Shown piece by piece: positions 17,946-26,455 of a stretch of DNA of 64,000 nucleotides. Source of the DNA: Salidesulfovibrio onnuriiensis (GTDB lineage Bacteria > Desulfobacterota > Desulfovibrionia > Desulfovibrionales > Desulfovibrionaceae); the NCBI RefSeq assembly GCF_008001235.1, contig NZ_CP040751.1, forward strand, positions 2,277,001 through 2,341,000, in the 5' to 3' direction. A model generated the notes under the pieces. The model saw only the letters and a program-made list of their open reading frames with translations. It was not told the origin of the DNA and searched no databases. The translations under genes and the position numbers were made by a program. Positions within the stretch are counted from its first letter, which is position 1. Each line of letters begins with the position of its first letter.

Positions 17946-18054
17946 AATTTCTCCATTGCGTTTTTTCGTCTCATACAGTGCTTTTCCCCACCGGGCAATG
18001 CTTGCGGACTTGATAAAGATTGAAAAATGATTCAAACGGTTATCAGGTATTTTT

Positions 18055-19197
18055 ATGAATGAAACTGAGAGGAAAGCCCGCATCGCCCTGGTCATGCCGC
18101 GCCTGAGCCGTTACGGGGGCGCCGAAGGGTTTGCTTGGCGTCTTGCCGGTGCGCTTGCCGAGGCCGGGTATGATGTGGATTTTGTCTGTGCCCGCTGTGA
18201 GGTGGAGCCGCCTGCCGGTGTTCGTCCCGTGGTCGTGGGCCGGTACGGGGGCACGCGTGTCTTGAAGGTGCTCTGGTTCGCCTGGGCCTCGGACAGGATC
18301 TGCCGCAAAAACGGGTACGACCTGGTGTTCGGCCTGGGCAATACCGTACAACAGGATATCCTGCGCATCGGCGGCTGCCCCATCCGAACGTTCAATTCTC
18401 TTTCCCTCCGCGCCTGGCCCAAAGGTTTTTCCCGCTTCTTCAAGGCCTTCCGCAGGAAGATTTCCCCGGCCTCCAACGCCATCGCCCGTATAGATGCCCT
18501 GCGTATGGAGCAGAAGCCTCTGGTGGTGGCCGTCTCCCATTTCGTGCGTGACCTCATTGTGCGGCAGTATCCGGAACTGAGTCCTGAAGCCGTTCGGGTC
18601 ATTTACAACAAGCCCGATCTGGAACGTTTTTCCCCACCCGACGCTGGGGAACGGCAGCGCCTTCGCGCGCAGGCGGGGCTGGAGCCGGATGATATTCTCA
18701 TCACCACTGCGGGCACCAATTTCATGCTCAAGGGCATCCGCCCGCTGCTCTTTGCGCTGGCGTCTTTGCCTCCCCGGTTCAAACTGCATGTGGCCGGCGG
18801 GAGAAATCCCAAGGCCTTCCTGGCTTTGGCCAGGAAGCTGGGCGTCGCCGACCGTGTCCGTTTTCTGGGCAAGGTGGACGATATGCCGTCCTTTTATCGC
18901 ACCGGTGATATCTTTATCCTGGCCTCCTTTTTCGATGCCTGCTCCAACGCCGTGCTCGAAGCCCTGGCCTGTGGCTGCAAGGTGCTTTCCAGCGGCATGA
19001 ACGGCAGCGCCTATTTTTTACCGGAACGCTGGGTGTTTCCCGACCCCGGGGATGTGGAGGCCATTGTCGCCCATATCAAAAACGCAGCCCAGGAGTCGGC
19101 CCCTGAGCCGTTTGTCTGGCCCGATGAAATCGATTCGGGACTGGAGCCCTATCTCGTCCTTATCGAGGACCGCCTGAAAAGCGTGCAGGCAGAGTAG
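18055..19197 (+). CDS. family 4 glycosyltransferase (LPS core type)
   Basis: 380 residues of GT-B fold resembling WaaG-like transferases: RIALVMPRLSRYGGAEGFAWRLAGALAEAGYDVDFVCAR at the N-terminus, a hinge (VRVIYNKPDLERFSPP), and the donor-site FFDACSNAVLEALACGCKVLSSGMNGSAY with the two glutamate/aspartate positions of the EX7E-type motif. Transfers an activated sugar to a lipid or oligosaccharide acceptor, probably LPS core. No membrane helix. The next glycosyltransferase begins five bases later. Confidence 0.87.
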   Translation: MNETERKARIALVMPRLSRYGGAEGFAWRLAGALAEAGYDVDFVCARCEVEPPAGVRPVVVGRYGGTRVLKVLWFAWASDRICRKNGYDLVFGLGNTVQQDILRIGGCPIRTFNSLSLRAWPKGFSRFFKAFRRKISPASNAIARIDALRMEQKPLVVAVSHFVRDLIVRQYPELSPEAVRVIYNKPDLERFSPPDAGERQRLRAQAGLEPDDILITTAGTNFMLKGIRPLLFALASLPPRFKLHVAGGRNPKAFLALARKLGVADRVRFLGKVDDMPSFYRTGDIFILASFFDACSNAVLEALACGCKVLSSGMNGSAYFLPERWVFPDPGDVEAIVAHIKNAAQESAPEPFVWPDEIDSGLEPYLVLIEDRLKSVQAE

Positions 19198-19202
19198 GGC
19201 AA

Positions 19203-20201
19203 ATGGCGCGTTCCATTCTTTTCCTCACCTCTTCGGATACGTCCTCCCAAAGCCTTCGATTTCGTGTGGACCCACTTGTCTCATTTGGGGAGAAGCGGGG
19301 ACTGAACGTGCGGCGGGTGGTGATTCCCGACAATTTCATGAACCGTTTGGCCTTTTTCCGATTTCTTCCCATGGCGGACATCTGCGTCTTGCACCGGGAG
19401 TTGCTGGCCGGTCGGGAATTGGCATGCCTTCGAAAAAAGTATCCTGTGCTGGCCTATGATTTCGACTGCGCCGTCTGGACGCTTCCTGCTTCGGAGCTGG
19501 ACAGGCCCGGTGGCATGCAGCGGGCCGCGAAAAGGGCGGAGCGCTTTGGGCGGCAGTGCTCGATGGCGGATATCTGCATTGCCGGCAATATTTTTCTGGC
19601 CAGGAAGGCCGACGAGTTCAGCAGGCAGGTCAGCGTCCTCCCAACGGGGGTGGATACGGACGTTTATCTGCCCAGGCTGGCCACTGATGCGTCACGACCG
19701 CTGCATGTGGGGTGGGTCGGTTCAGCGGCAGCCATGGACAACGTGCGTGCGGTTTTGGGACGGCTGCAGAGCCTTGGAGGTCTTATTCAGTTTCAGGTTG
19801 TTTCCGACCAGCCCTATGCCGGACCATGCCAGGAATATGTCTTCTGGGAAAAACGGGAGCCTGCGCGGGCGGTGGGGCAGCTGCACGGCATGGACATAGG
19901 ATTGTTGCCGTTGCCTGGAGATGAACATTCACAGGGTGATTGCGGGCTTACATTGCTGCAATTCATGTCCTGCGCCATGCCGCCTGTGGTTTCGTCCGTG
20001 GGCGTCTGTCGTGAAATCATCGACCATGGCATTGACGGTTTTCTGGTGGATGATCCCAATGAATGGGAGAAATACGTTATGCATCTTGTTGACGATCCCT
20101 CCCTGCGGGGGCGGATCGGCGAGGCGGGCCGGGAAAAATTATGTTCCAGGTATGATGTCGCGTCGATTGCGGAGCTATTATGGGAAGTTCTGGATGTTTA
20201 A
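19203..20201 (+). CDS. glycosyltransferase, GT-B fold
   Basis: 332 residues. The C-terminal half is a group-1 glycosyltransferase domain (LHVGWVGSAAAMDNVRAVLGRLQSLG; DIGLLPLPGDEHSQGDCGLTLLQFMSCAMPPVVSSVGVCREII). The N-terminal half has SQSLRFRVDPLVSFGEKRGLNVRRVVIPDN, seen in enzymes annotated as glycosyltransferase family 1 or 4. Acceptor and sugar cannot be read from the sequence. Co-transcribed with the preceding transferase and ended by a terminator shared with the convergent epimerase gene. Confidence 0.8.
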   Translation: MARSILFLTSSDTSSQSLRFRVDPLVSFGEKRGLNVRRVVIPDNFMNRLAFFRFLPMADICVLHRELLAGRELACLRKKYPVLAYDFDCAVWTLPASELDRPGGMQRAAKRAERFGRQCSMADICIAGNIFLARKADEFSRQVSVLPTGVDTDVYLPRLATDASRPLHVGWVGSAAAMDNVRAVLGRLQSLGGLIQFQVVSDQPYAGPCQEYVFWEKREPARAVGQLHGMDIGLLPLPGDEHSQGDCGLTLLQFMSCAMPPVVSSVGVCREIIDHGIDGFLVDDPNEWEKYVMHLVDDPSLRGRIGEAGREKLCSRYDVASIAELLWEVLDV

Positions 20202-20231
20202 AAGGCCGCCCTCTTGAGCGGCCTTTTTTAT
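20200..20231 (+). terminator. bidirectional terminator
   Basis: AAAAGGCCGC and GCGGCCTTTT form a 10-bp stem with an 8-base loop and T-runs on both sides, placed between convergent genes. Confidence 0.9.
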
Positions 20232-21172
20232 TGGTTGAGCAATTTGCGGAAGTAGGGGATGGTTTTTCCCAGGCCCTCTTCCAGTTGCACCTTGGGCTCC
20301 CAGCCGATAACGGACTTTGCCGTGGAGATATTCGGCTGCCGCTGCATGGGGTCATTTTCCGGCAGGGGCTTGAAGACGATCTTCGACTTTGAACCGATCA
20401 GCCGAATGACGGTTTCAGCCAGTTCCAATATGGTGAATTCATTGGGGTTTCCAAGGTTCATGGGGCCGGTGAAGTCGTCGGCGGTGTCCATGAGCCGCAT
20501 AAGGCCTTCCACCAGATCGTCCACATAGCAGAAGCTTCTTGTCTGTTCGCCTTTTCCATAGACCGTGATGTCCTCGCCCCGGAGCGCCTGGATAATGAAG
20601 TTGGATACCACACGGCCGTCGTTCATGGCCATTCGCGGCCCATATGTGTTGAATATCCGCGCCACTTTGATGCGCAGCTTGTGCTGGCGGTGGTAGTCGA
20701 AGAACAGGGTTTCCGCGCAGCGTTTCCCCTCATCATAGCAGGCCCTTGGGCCGATGGGGTTCACGTTGCCCCAGTACGTTTCGACCTGGGGGTGGACTTC
20801 GGGGTCTCCATAGACCTCCGAGGTGGATGCCTGCAGGATTTTGGCCTTCACCCGTTTGGCCAGGCCGAGCATGTTGATGGCTCCATGGACCGAGGTCTTG
20901 GTGGTCTGCACCGGGTCGAACTGGTAGTGGATGGGGGACGCCGGACAGGCCAGGTTGAATATTTCATCCGCTTCCACATAGAGCGGGAAGGTGACGTCAT
21001 GCCGCAGTATTTCGAACCTGGGGTTGTCATGCAGATGATAGATGTTTGCCTTGTTCCCGGTAAAGAAATTGTCCACGCACAGCACTTCGTCTCCCCTTGC
21101 GAGCAGACGGTCACAGAGATGCGATCCCAGGAATCCGCCGCCGCCGGTGACGAGAATAGTCTTGGTTTTCAT
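20228..21172 (-). CDS. UDP-glucuronate decarboxylase (UDP-xylose synthase type)
   Basis: NAD-dependent short-chain dehydrogenase that converts UDP-glucuronate to UDP-xylose. Rossmann motif [22 protein letters not shown], then [32 protein letters not shown] and the catalytic YDEGK (YxxxK) after [15 protein letters not shown] and [13 protein letters not shown]-like segments are hallmarks of the UXS branch over dTDP-glucose dehydratases. 314 residues from the ATG at 21172; the frame runs open to 21208 without an obvious ribosome site for either start. Provides a pentose donor for the two neighbouring transferases. Confidence 0.88.
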   Translation of the reverse strand: MKTKTILVTGGGGFLGSHLCDRLLARGDEVLCVDNFFTGNKANIYHLHDNPRFEILRHDVTFPLYVEADEIFNLACPASPIHYQFDPVQTTKTSVHGAINMLGLAKRVKAKILQASTSEVYGDPEVHPQVETYWGNVNPIGPRACYDEGKRCAETLFFDYHRQHKLRIKVARIFNTYGPRMAMNDGRVVSNFIIQALRGEDITVYGKGEQTRSFCYVDDLVEGLMRLMDTADDFTGPMNLGNPNEFTILELAETVIRLIGSKSKIVFKPLPENDPMQRQPNISTAKSVIGWEPKVQLEEGLGKTIPYFRKLLNQ

Positions 21173-21506
21173 ACGCTTGGTTATGCAGCAAGCTGCATTA
21201 TGCGTCAACAGGTTGATGGCGTTGTTGTTGATGCGTGTTTCGCATTTTAATGCATACCATGCTGTGAATTTAGCAGCTATGGGGACAATGTTCTGTTTCT
21301 TTGGTGGAAATATTTGTGGAAAGTTGTTTTTATGGATTGAATTTATTGACGATAAAATATGCAGTATATTCTTTCAGTGTTCCCGGGCATGCCATAATTC
21401 GGTCGAACCTCGGTTTTGTCCTGTGTACGGAAGATTGATAGGGGAGGCATGAATGGCAATCCTGAAAACAGGGATAGCCATATCATGGGGAGAGCAAGGA
21501 GAACGC
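21173..21506. other. divergent intergenic region
   Basis: About 330 bases between the decarboxylase and the GGDEF gene. AT-rich in 21290-21380, with a 12-base palindrome GCATTTTAATGC (21242-21253). A TTGACG at 21346 and TATATT at 21365 are only 13 bases apart and are not a convincing pair. No gene or RNA recognised. Confidence 0.4.
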
Positions 21507-22838
21507 ATGTCGCCCACTGAATTGAAAGTGCTCGTTGTTGACGATTCCCAGGCCAATCTGGTCTTGATGGATCATCTCATTTCGCAGGAGGATTGCGTCG
21601 TTTATCAGGCCCGGAATGGACTTGAAGCGATTGAGCTTGTCAAACGCCATCAATTCGCCTTGATTCTTCTGGATATCCAGATGCCCGAACTCAATGGCTA
21701 TGAAACGGCCTTGGCCATCAAGGATCTGGATAACGGCAGGCATGTCCCCATCATATTCATTACAGCTATTTTTCAGGACCAGGATAATGTCAAGCAGGGC
21801 TATGCCTCCGGAGCGGTCGACTACCTGTTTCGTCCCGTTGATGTGCAGACGCTCAAAAGCAAGGTTCAGATTTTTCTGCAGATGCATCAGCAGAAGGTCT
21901 TGCTGCAGCGGGAAATCGAGGAACGCACCCGGGCCCAGCAGGCGCTCCGGGAAGCCGAGGAAAAGTACCGAAGCATTTTCGAGCGTGCCGTGGAAGGGAT
22001 ATTCCAGTGCACGGTTGATGGCACCTTTCTCGAGGCCAATCCGGCCCTGTTGCATATCCTCGGTTACGAGTCCGTGGGGCAAGTGGTGGGCATTCCCGGG
22101 ATCTCGAACATGATCATGTTCGACGGCGAGCAGCGTCAGCGCTATCTGAGCAATTTGCGCCGCGACGGATATGTTTCCAATTACGAGTACAAGGGCCGCA
22201 AACGCAACGGCGAAATCGTCTGGCTTTCCGAAAGTTCCCGGCTTGTTGAAGCCGCCGACGGAACGGAGATCGTGGAAGGGGTGGTGGAAGACATCACCCG
22301 TCGCAAGCGGCAGGAACAGGAATTGCGCCATTTGGCCACCATGGACAGCCTGACGGGCGTACCCAACCGGCATGTCTTTTTCGACAGGCTGGAGCATGCC
22401 GTGGAGTCGGCCAAGCGTTATGGAACGTTGCTGGCCGTGTTGTTTGTGGATCTCGACGAATTTAAGAAGGTAAACGATACCTATGGCCACAGCGCGGGCG
22501 ACAAGCTGCTGCAGGCCGTGGCCGAACGCTGCCAGAAGCGGGTGCGCGCCGCCGATACCTTTGCCCGCATAGGAGGTGACGAGTTCGGCGTGCTTCTCGA
22601 GCGGGTGGAGGACGTGGACAATGTTTCCAGCGTGGCTCGGGAAATCCTGGATGCCGTGGGCAAGCCCTTTGCGGTGGACGATATGGAAATGGCCGTGGGG
22701 GCCACCATAGGCATCAGCCTGTACCCACAAGATGGTGAGGATGCTGTCAGCCTGCTGGCCAAGGCGGATTCGGCCATGTATTCATCCAAGAATAAGGGGC
22801 GGGAAAAATTCGCCTTTCATTCGTCCATATTACAGTAG
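21507..22838 (+). CDS. diguanylate cyclase with receiver and PAS domains
   Basis: 443 residues. Receiver domain about 5-125 with phospho-acceptor Asp56 (LILLDIQMPELNGYE), a short coiled coil (QMHQQKVLLQREIEERTRAQQALREAEEKY), PAS domain about 155-265 (SIFERAVEGIFQCTVDGTFLEANPALL), and a GGDEF domain with intact GGDEF at 356-360. An inhibitory RxxD site (RAAD, 347-350) lies exactly five residues before it, so an active, product-inhibited cyclase is expected. AAGGAG precedes the ATG at 21507 by 5 bases; the frame is open from 21453. No sensor kinase is adjacent. Confidence 0.92.
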   Translation: MSPTELKVLVVDDSQANLVLMDHLISQEDCVVYQARNGLEAIELVKRHQFALILLDIQMPELNGYETALAIKDLDNGRHVPIIFITAIFQDQDNVKQGYASGAVDYLFRPVDVQTLKSKVQIFLQMHQQKVLLQREIEERTRAQQALREAEEKYRSIFERAVEGIFQCTVDGTFLEANPALLHILGYESVGQVVGIPGISNMIMFDGEQRQRYLSNLRRDGYVSNYEYKGRKRNGEIVWLSESSRLVEAADGTEIVEGVVEDITRRKRQEQELRHLATMDSLTGVPNRHVFFDRLEHAVESAKRYGTLLAVLFVDLDEFKKVNDTYGHSAGDKLLQAVAERCQKRVRAADTFARIGGDEFGVLLERVEDVDNVSSVAREILDAVGKPFAVDDMEMAVGATIGISLYPQDGEDAVSLLAKADSAMYSSKNKGREKFAFHSSILQ

Positions 22839-22857
22839 TTGTTTTTTTGATCTTCAG

Positions 22858-22891
22858 AAAAAAGGGAAGCCCTTGGGGGCTTCCCTTTTTT
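22858..22891 (+). terminator. bidirectional terminator
   Basis: A-run, GGGAAGCCC / GGGCTTCCC stem, T-run, lying between the GGDEF gene and the convergent dehydrogenase gene. Confidence 0.92.
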
Positions 22892-22893
22892 GT

Positions 22894-23919
22894 TTAGAAT
22901 GCGTCGTAGAGAATGTGCAGTCCGGCGGAGGCGATATCCTTGCAGCCGGTGAGCACCATGGACTGTTTGAGCTGGGCCATGATGGTTCCCAGGTACTTGA
23001 CCACGCCGTCGCGGCCGCCTCCTATGGCTGCGTAGCAGAAGGGGCGGCCGATAAGCACACAGTCCGCCCCCAGGGCGACCATCTTGAGCACGTCAAAACC
23101 GTCGCGCACTCCGCCGTCCACCATGATGATGGCGCTGCCCTTGACCTCCTCGGCTACGTCGGTGAGCACTTCTGCCGTGCCCGGGGTGTGGTCCAGGACT
23201 CGTCCTCCGTGGTTGGAGATGACAATGGCGTCCGCTCCGGCCTCAGCGGCCCTGACAGCCTCTCTGGGATCCATGATGCCCTTGAGAATGAACTTGAGGC
23301 CCCGGTCATGAACCATGTCCGCCACTTCCTTGAGCTGCGCCGGGCTTTTGGGGGAGACCGGGCGGCCCATGAGGCGCAGGGTGATGAGTCCCGCCGCGTC
23401 GATGTCCATGCCTAGCACGGAGCATCCGGTCTTGGCGGCCATGTCGAGTTTCTCCTCGAATTCTCCGCCTTCCCAGGGCTTGATGAACGGAATGCCGTGG
23501 CCTTCGAATTTGGTAATGCCGTCAAAGGCGCTCTTGTAAATGAATTCGGGTACTCCGTCGCCCGTACAGCCGATGACGCCCGCGTCCTTGCAGCCGCCCA
23601 GGATCGCATCCACGTAATCCTGTTCCTCCATGCCGCCGCCCATGTTGAAGGAGACGCCGCCGATGGGGGCTGCCATGACGGGCATGGCCAGGTCCAACCC
23701 CAGCACATTAGAGGACGGATCGGGGTCGGTCACGTCGTGCAGGAGCCGCATGTTCAGAGTGACTTCCCGAAGGGCCGAGACGTTTCTCTTGAAGGCGTTG
23801 CCGGTGTTGATGCCGCCCATGCCGGGCACCTCGCCCGCGCAGGCCTTGCCGTCACAGACCGGACAGACCCGACAGAATCCCTTCATCAGTTTTCGTGCGT
23901 TGTCGCGAATTTCCTTCAT
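22894..23919 (-). CDS. FMN-dependent alpha-hydroxy-acid dehydrogenase with N-terminal Cys cluster
   Basis: 341 residues. The FMN-binding TIM barrel of the lactate/glycolate oxidase family is clear: VMAAPIGGVSFN, KFILKGIMDPREAV, IVISNHGGRVLDHTPGTAEVL carrying the catalytic His (SNHGGR), and IIMVDGGVRDGFDVLKMVALGADCVLIGRPF. Four cysteines near the N-terminus (16, 19, 22, 27: CRVCPVCDGKAC) suggest a metal or Fe-S site through which electrons could leave, rather than oxygen as acceptor. Substrate is not certain; lactate is the obvious candidate in this type of organism. Last gene of the regulator-TauE-dehydrogenase operon. Confidence 0.88.
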   Translation of the reverse strand: MKEIRDNARKLMKGFCRVCPVCDGKACAGEVPGMGGINTGNAFKRNVSALREVTLNMRLLHDVTDPDPSSNVLGLDLAMPVMAAPIGGVSFNMGGGMEEQDYVDAILGGCKDAGVIGCTGDGVPEFIYKSAFDGITKFEGHGIPFIKPWEGGEFEEKLDMAAKTGCSVLGMDIDAAGLITLRLMGRPVSPKSPAQLKEVADMVHDRGLKFILKGIMDPREAVRAAEAGADAIVISNHGGRVLDHTPGTAEVLTDVAEEVKGSAIIMVDGGVRDGFDVLKMVALGADCVLIGRPFCYAAIGGGRDGVVKYLGTIMAQLKQSMVLTGCKDIASAGLHILYDAF

Positions 23920-23937
23920 GATTCTTTCCTCCGATGG

Positions 23938-24735
23938 TTAGAACAGGCTCCAGAGCATTTTGGAACCGACAATGAGCAAGAGAATGGCGAATATCCTTTT
24001 CAGCCGGTGTACGGGCAGGCTGTGAGCCAGCCGGACTCCCAGGGGGGCGGTCAGCATGCTCATGGAAACGATGCCCAGCAGGGCGGGCAGGTACACGTAT
24101 CCCAGTGACCAGTCCGGCAGGTTGGCGGCGCTCCAGCCCGTGGTGATGAATCCCGCGGTGCCGGACAAGGCGATGGGCAGCCCTATGGCGGCCGCCGTCC
24201 CGATGGCCGTATGGATGGGGATGTTGCACCAGGCCATGAACGGCACGGAAAGCGTGCCGCCGCCGATGCCCACCAGGGCCGAGAACACGCCGATGCCGTT
24301 GCCCACGCCGAACATGGGCAGGGGGCCGGGGACGGTGCGGTTCGGCTTGGGCTTTTTGCCGGTGATCATCTGGTAGGCCACGAAGTAGAGGAAGACGCCG
24401 AAGAAGCCCTTGAGAAAGTTGGTGGGCAGGGCCGAGGCAATGCAGCTTCCCAGGAAGGTGCCGGTGAGGATGCCCAGGAATATCTTGCGGAAGATGTCCC
24501 AGCGCACGGCGCCTCTCTTGTTGTGGGCCAGGCAGCTGGAGATGGAGGTGAAGATGATGCTGGCCAGGGACGTGCCCAGTGCCAGGTGCATCATGACTTC
24601 GTGGGGAATCCCCTGGGCCGTGAAGCAGAAATAGAGGATGGGCACGATGACCAGTCCGCCGCCTATGCCGAGCAGGCCCGCCAGTATGCCCGCCAGTATG
24701 CCCATGAGCATGTAGGTCAGGAAAATCGTCAGCAT
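23938..24735 (-). CDS. TauE/SafE-family membrane exporter
   Basis: 265 residues with about eight membrane helices. Two repeated halves carry the family pattern (GILAGLLGIGGGLVIVPILYFCF and GVFSALVGIGGGTLSVPFMAW). Members export sulfite, sulfoacetate or similar anions, or import organic acids. It starts seven bases inside the end of the upstream regulator gene and ends 18 bases before the dehydrogenase start, so the transported compound is probably the substrate or product of that enzyme. The actual substrate is not visible. Confidence 0.88.
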   Translation of the reverse strand: MLTIFLTYMLMGILAGILAGLLGIGGGLVIVPILYFCFTAQGIPHEVMMHLALGTSLASIIFTSISSCLAHNKRGAVRWDIFRKIFLGILTGTFLGSCIASALPTNFLKGFFGVFLYFVAYQMITGKKPKPNRTVPGPLPMFGVGNGIGVFSALVGIGGGTLSVPFMAWCNIPIHTAIGTAAAIGLPIALSGTAGFITTGWSAANLPDWSLGYVYLPALLGIVSMSMLTAPLGVRLAHSLPVHRLKRIFAILLLIVGSKMLWSLF

Positions 24736-25421
24736 GGTTCTTGTTCTCCTTCTGGGTGGAGGGCAATGCTCTCCATGTTTTTGATGTGGTTGGTCATGGT
24801 GAAGTAGGCCCCCAGCGGATTGCGGTTTTCCAGGGCTTCGATGATCTGCAGATGCCCCTCCACGGACGCTCCCTTGCGGCGGCCGGGGCGCATGAATTCG
24901 GACCGGGTGTCTTCGAGCAGGGTCTTGATAGTGTCCATGACCTTGAGCACTACCCCGTTTCCTGCCGCCTCGGCCAGCGTTTGATGAAAGAGTGCGTCGA
25001 GTTGTGCATCTGTTTCGCCAGCCGCTGCGGCGCGCCCCTGGTCCAAAACAATGGCTTTGAGTCGGTTCAGGGCGTCCGGGCTAATGCGTTCCGCTGCCAG
25101 GGACGCGATCTGCGGTTCCAGCAGCATGCGCAGTTCGAATATTTCGCGGATGCGTTGCTTCTGGGTCTGGATGGCCTCGGCCAGGTGGTCGCTCAGTTCG
25201 GTCTGGTCCGTGCTGCGGACATAGGTGCCGTCGCCCAGCCTGCTTTCCAGGATTCCTTTTTCCGCCAGGGCGCGGATGGCTTCCCGTACGCAGTTTCGAG
25301 AAACCGAGAACGTTTGCGCAAGACTCCTTTCCGGGGGGATTCGGTCCCCGGTGGAGAATTCGCCGTTTTCGATCATGCTTTTGATCCGGTCCACGATGAC
25401 CTGATATTGATGTCGGGGCAT
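24729..25421 (-). CDS. GntR-family (FadR/LldR subgroup) transcriptional regulator
   Basis: 230 residues. N-terminal winged helix (PRHQYQVIVDRIKSMIENGEFSTGDRIPPERSLAQTFSVSRNCVREAIRALAEKGILESRLGDGTYV), then an all-helical FCD ligand domain (EIFELRMLLEPQIASLAAERI...DAQLDALFHQTLAEAAGNGVV...GHLQIIEALENRNP) whose His and Asp positions bind a metal and small carboxylates in FadR-type regulators. Start at 25421 is the usual MPRHQ N-terminus; the frame is open to 25487. Leads the operon with the TauE and dehydrogenase genes and has a palindromic operator 27 bases upstream, so autoregulation is likely. Confidence 0.9.
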   Translation of the reverse strand: MPRHQYQVIVDRIKSMIENGEFSTGDRIPPERSLAQTFSVSRNCVREAIRALAEKGILESRLGDGTYVRSTDQTELSDHLAEAIQTQKQRIREIFELRMLLEPQIASLAAERISPDALNRLKAIVLDQGRAAAAGETDAQLDALFHQTLAEAAGNGVVLKVMDTIKTLLEDTRSEFMRPGRRKGASVEGHLQIIEALENRNPLGAYFTMTNHIKNMESIALHPEGEQEPC

Positions 25422-25447
25422 TGGTACTACCTTTGTCGTTTTGCTTG

Positions 25448-25463
25448 AATTGGTCTGACCAAT
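25448..25463. promoter_or_regulatory. GntR-type operator palindrome
   Basis: AATTGGTCTGACCAAT, a perfect inverted repeat about a three-base centre. It matches the AATTGGTnnnACCAATT pattern known for PdhR/LldR-class GntR repressors and the TGGTCnGACCA core of FadR sites. It lies directly upstream of the regulator gene, on the promoter side. Confidence 0.8.
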
Positions 25464-25619
25464 ATTCCGTCTCAGCAGTAAATGCAAGGGGAAAACTGGT
25501 CAGCAGGCTGGGAATGGTTACATGATTAAGAACGGAAGGCGTGCTTCCGATCTTGGCGAGCAGTTGCAAAAGTATTGGGACTCGGTGTAGAAAATACCGA
25601 TTTCAAGAGAGGTTATATC

Positions 25620-26186
25620 ATGCATGAAACGAGTTTGGGCGGAACGCTTCGGGATTACCTGACCGGCGAGGAGGTGGAGGATACCACCTTCGAGGAGTTT
25701 CGCCAGGCATTGGCAAGGCTGCTGGTGGAGGAAAAAGGGTACCCCAAGGAGCGGATTCATCCCAAGGTCATGCTCACCTATGCGGTGGAAGGCCAGGAAT
25801 TTGAACGGGCTCTGGATTTCGTGGTTTATGGCCCGGACGACAAGCCCATGCTCCTCATTTTATTCTGCATTGGCAGCGTGAGTTCCTATGTGCGGGAAAC
25901 TCTCTGTGCGGCGAAATTACTGGATGGTGGTCCTGTGCCACTGGCTCTTACAACGGACACCAATGACGCGGTATTGCTGGAAGTCAAATCCGGAGAAAGC
26001 CTTCGGCAAGGCATGGCCGCCGTTCTAGAGTGGAGCGAGCTGCTAACCCTGGCCGAGCAGACTGCTGTTCCTGAACTGACTCTGGAACAGCGCGACAAGC
26101 TGACCCGTATCTTCCATGCGTACAGCGGCTTTTTGTTCAGCTGTTGTAATGGAGCCTGTCCAGCGGCCGGACCAAAGAAGGAGTGA
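25620..26186 (+). CDS. HsdR-N-like (restriction endonuclease fold) protein without the catalytic ExK
   Basis: 188 residues resembling the stand-alone HSDR_N domain: TTFEEFRQALARLLVEEKGYPKERIHPKVMLTYAVEGQEFERALDFVVYGPDDKPMLLILFCIGS. Active members read D...E-x-K at this place; here Asp66 is kept but the ExK position is L81-F-C83, so nuclease activity is unlikely. The C-terminus has a short cysteine cluster (SCCNGAC). ATG at 25620 has AGAGG seven bases upstream; the frame is open from 25575. No methylase or specificity subunit is nearby. Ends two bases from the convergent ferredoxin gene. Confidence 0.78.
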   Translation: MHETSLGGTLRDYLTGEEVEDTTFEEFRQALARLLVEEKGYPKERIHPKVMLTYAVEGQEFERALDFVVYGPDDKPMLLILFCIGSVSSYVRETLCAAKLLDGGPVPLALTTDTNDAVLLEVKSGESLRQGMAAVLEWSELLTLAEQTAVPELTLEQRDKLTRIFHAYSGFLFSCCNGACPAAGPKKE

Positions 26187-26187
26187 G

Positions 26188-26406
26188 TCAGCCTTCGGAC
26201 TGGAGGGAGATGCAGTCGCCGGGGCAGCAGGTCATGGCATCCCGGATGTCCTCTTCATCGGCTTTGTCCGTAATGAGAAACGGTCGGTCGCTCAGATCGT
26301 CCCAGCCGAAGATGTCCGGGTTCAACTCGATACAGCCCCTGCAACCGTTGCAGGCCATCGGTTCCAGGCTTACTTCCCGTAATTGCGTGGTCTTTGTGTT
26401 GTTCAT
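26188..26406 (-). CDS. single-cluster [4Fe-4S] ferredoxin
   Basis: 72 residues, cytoplasmic low-potential electron carrier. Cysteines ACNGCRGC (CxxCxxC) plus the distal CCPGDC provide the four ligands for one cluster, with one extra cysteine beside the last. The ATG at 26406 begins MNNTKTTQLREVSLEP; the longer frame to 26556 has no ferredoxin character. Divergent from the kinase-like gene, 49 bases apart. Its partner enzyme is not evident from the neighbours. Confidence 0.85.
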   Translation of the reverse strand: MNNTKTTQLREVSLEPMACNGCRGCIELNPDIFGWDDLSDRPFLITDKADEEDIRDAMTCCPGDCISLQSEG

Positions 26407-26411
26407 ATTTT

Positions 26412-26430
26412 GATAATAATAACTGTTGTT
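26412..26430 (-). promoter_or_regulatory. possible Fur-type site between ferredoxin and kinase genes
   Basis: GATAATAATAACTGTTGTT matches about 13 of 19 positions of the Fur consensus by my count. A small palindrome TTGTT-C-AACAA (26426-26436) overlaps. Weak evidence only. Confidence 0.25.
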
Positions 26431-26455
26431 CAACAAGGCAAGCCGGGAGTGAGTT

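Noticed and set aside
24211-24807. 198-codon open frame opposite the TauE gene
   Set aside because: Shadow of a GC-rich membrane gene; Asp/His-rich composition with no domain.
25620-26186. Type I restriction subunit
   Set aside because: Only the N-terminal fold is present, the ExK motif is missing, and no HsdM or HsdS is nearby.
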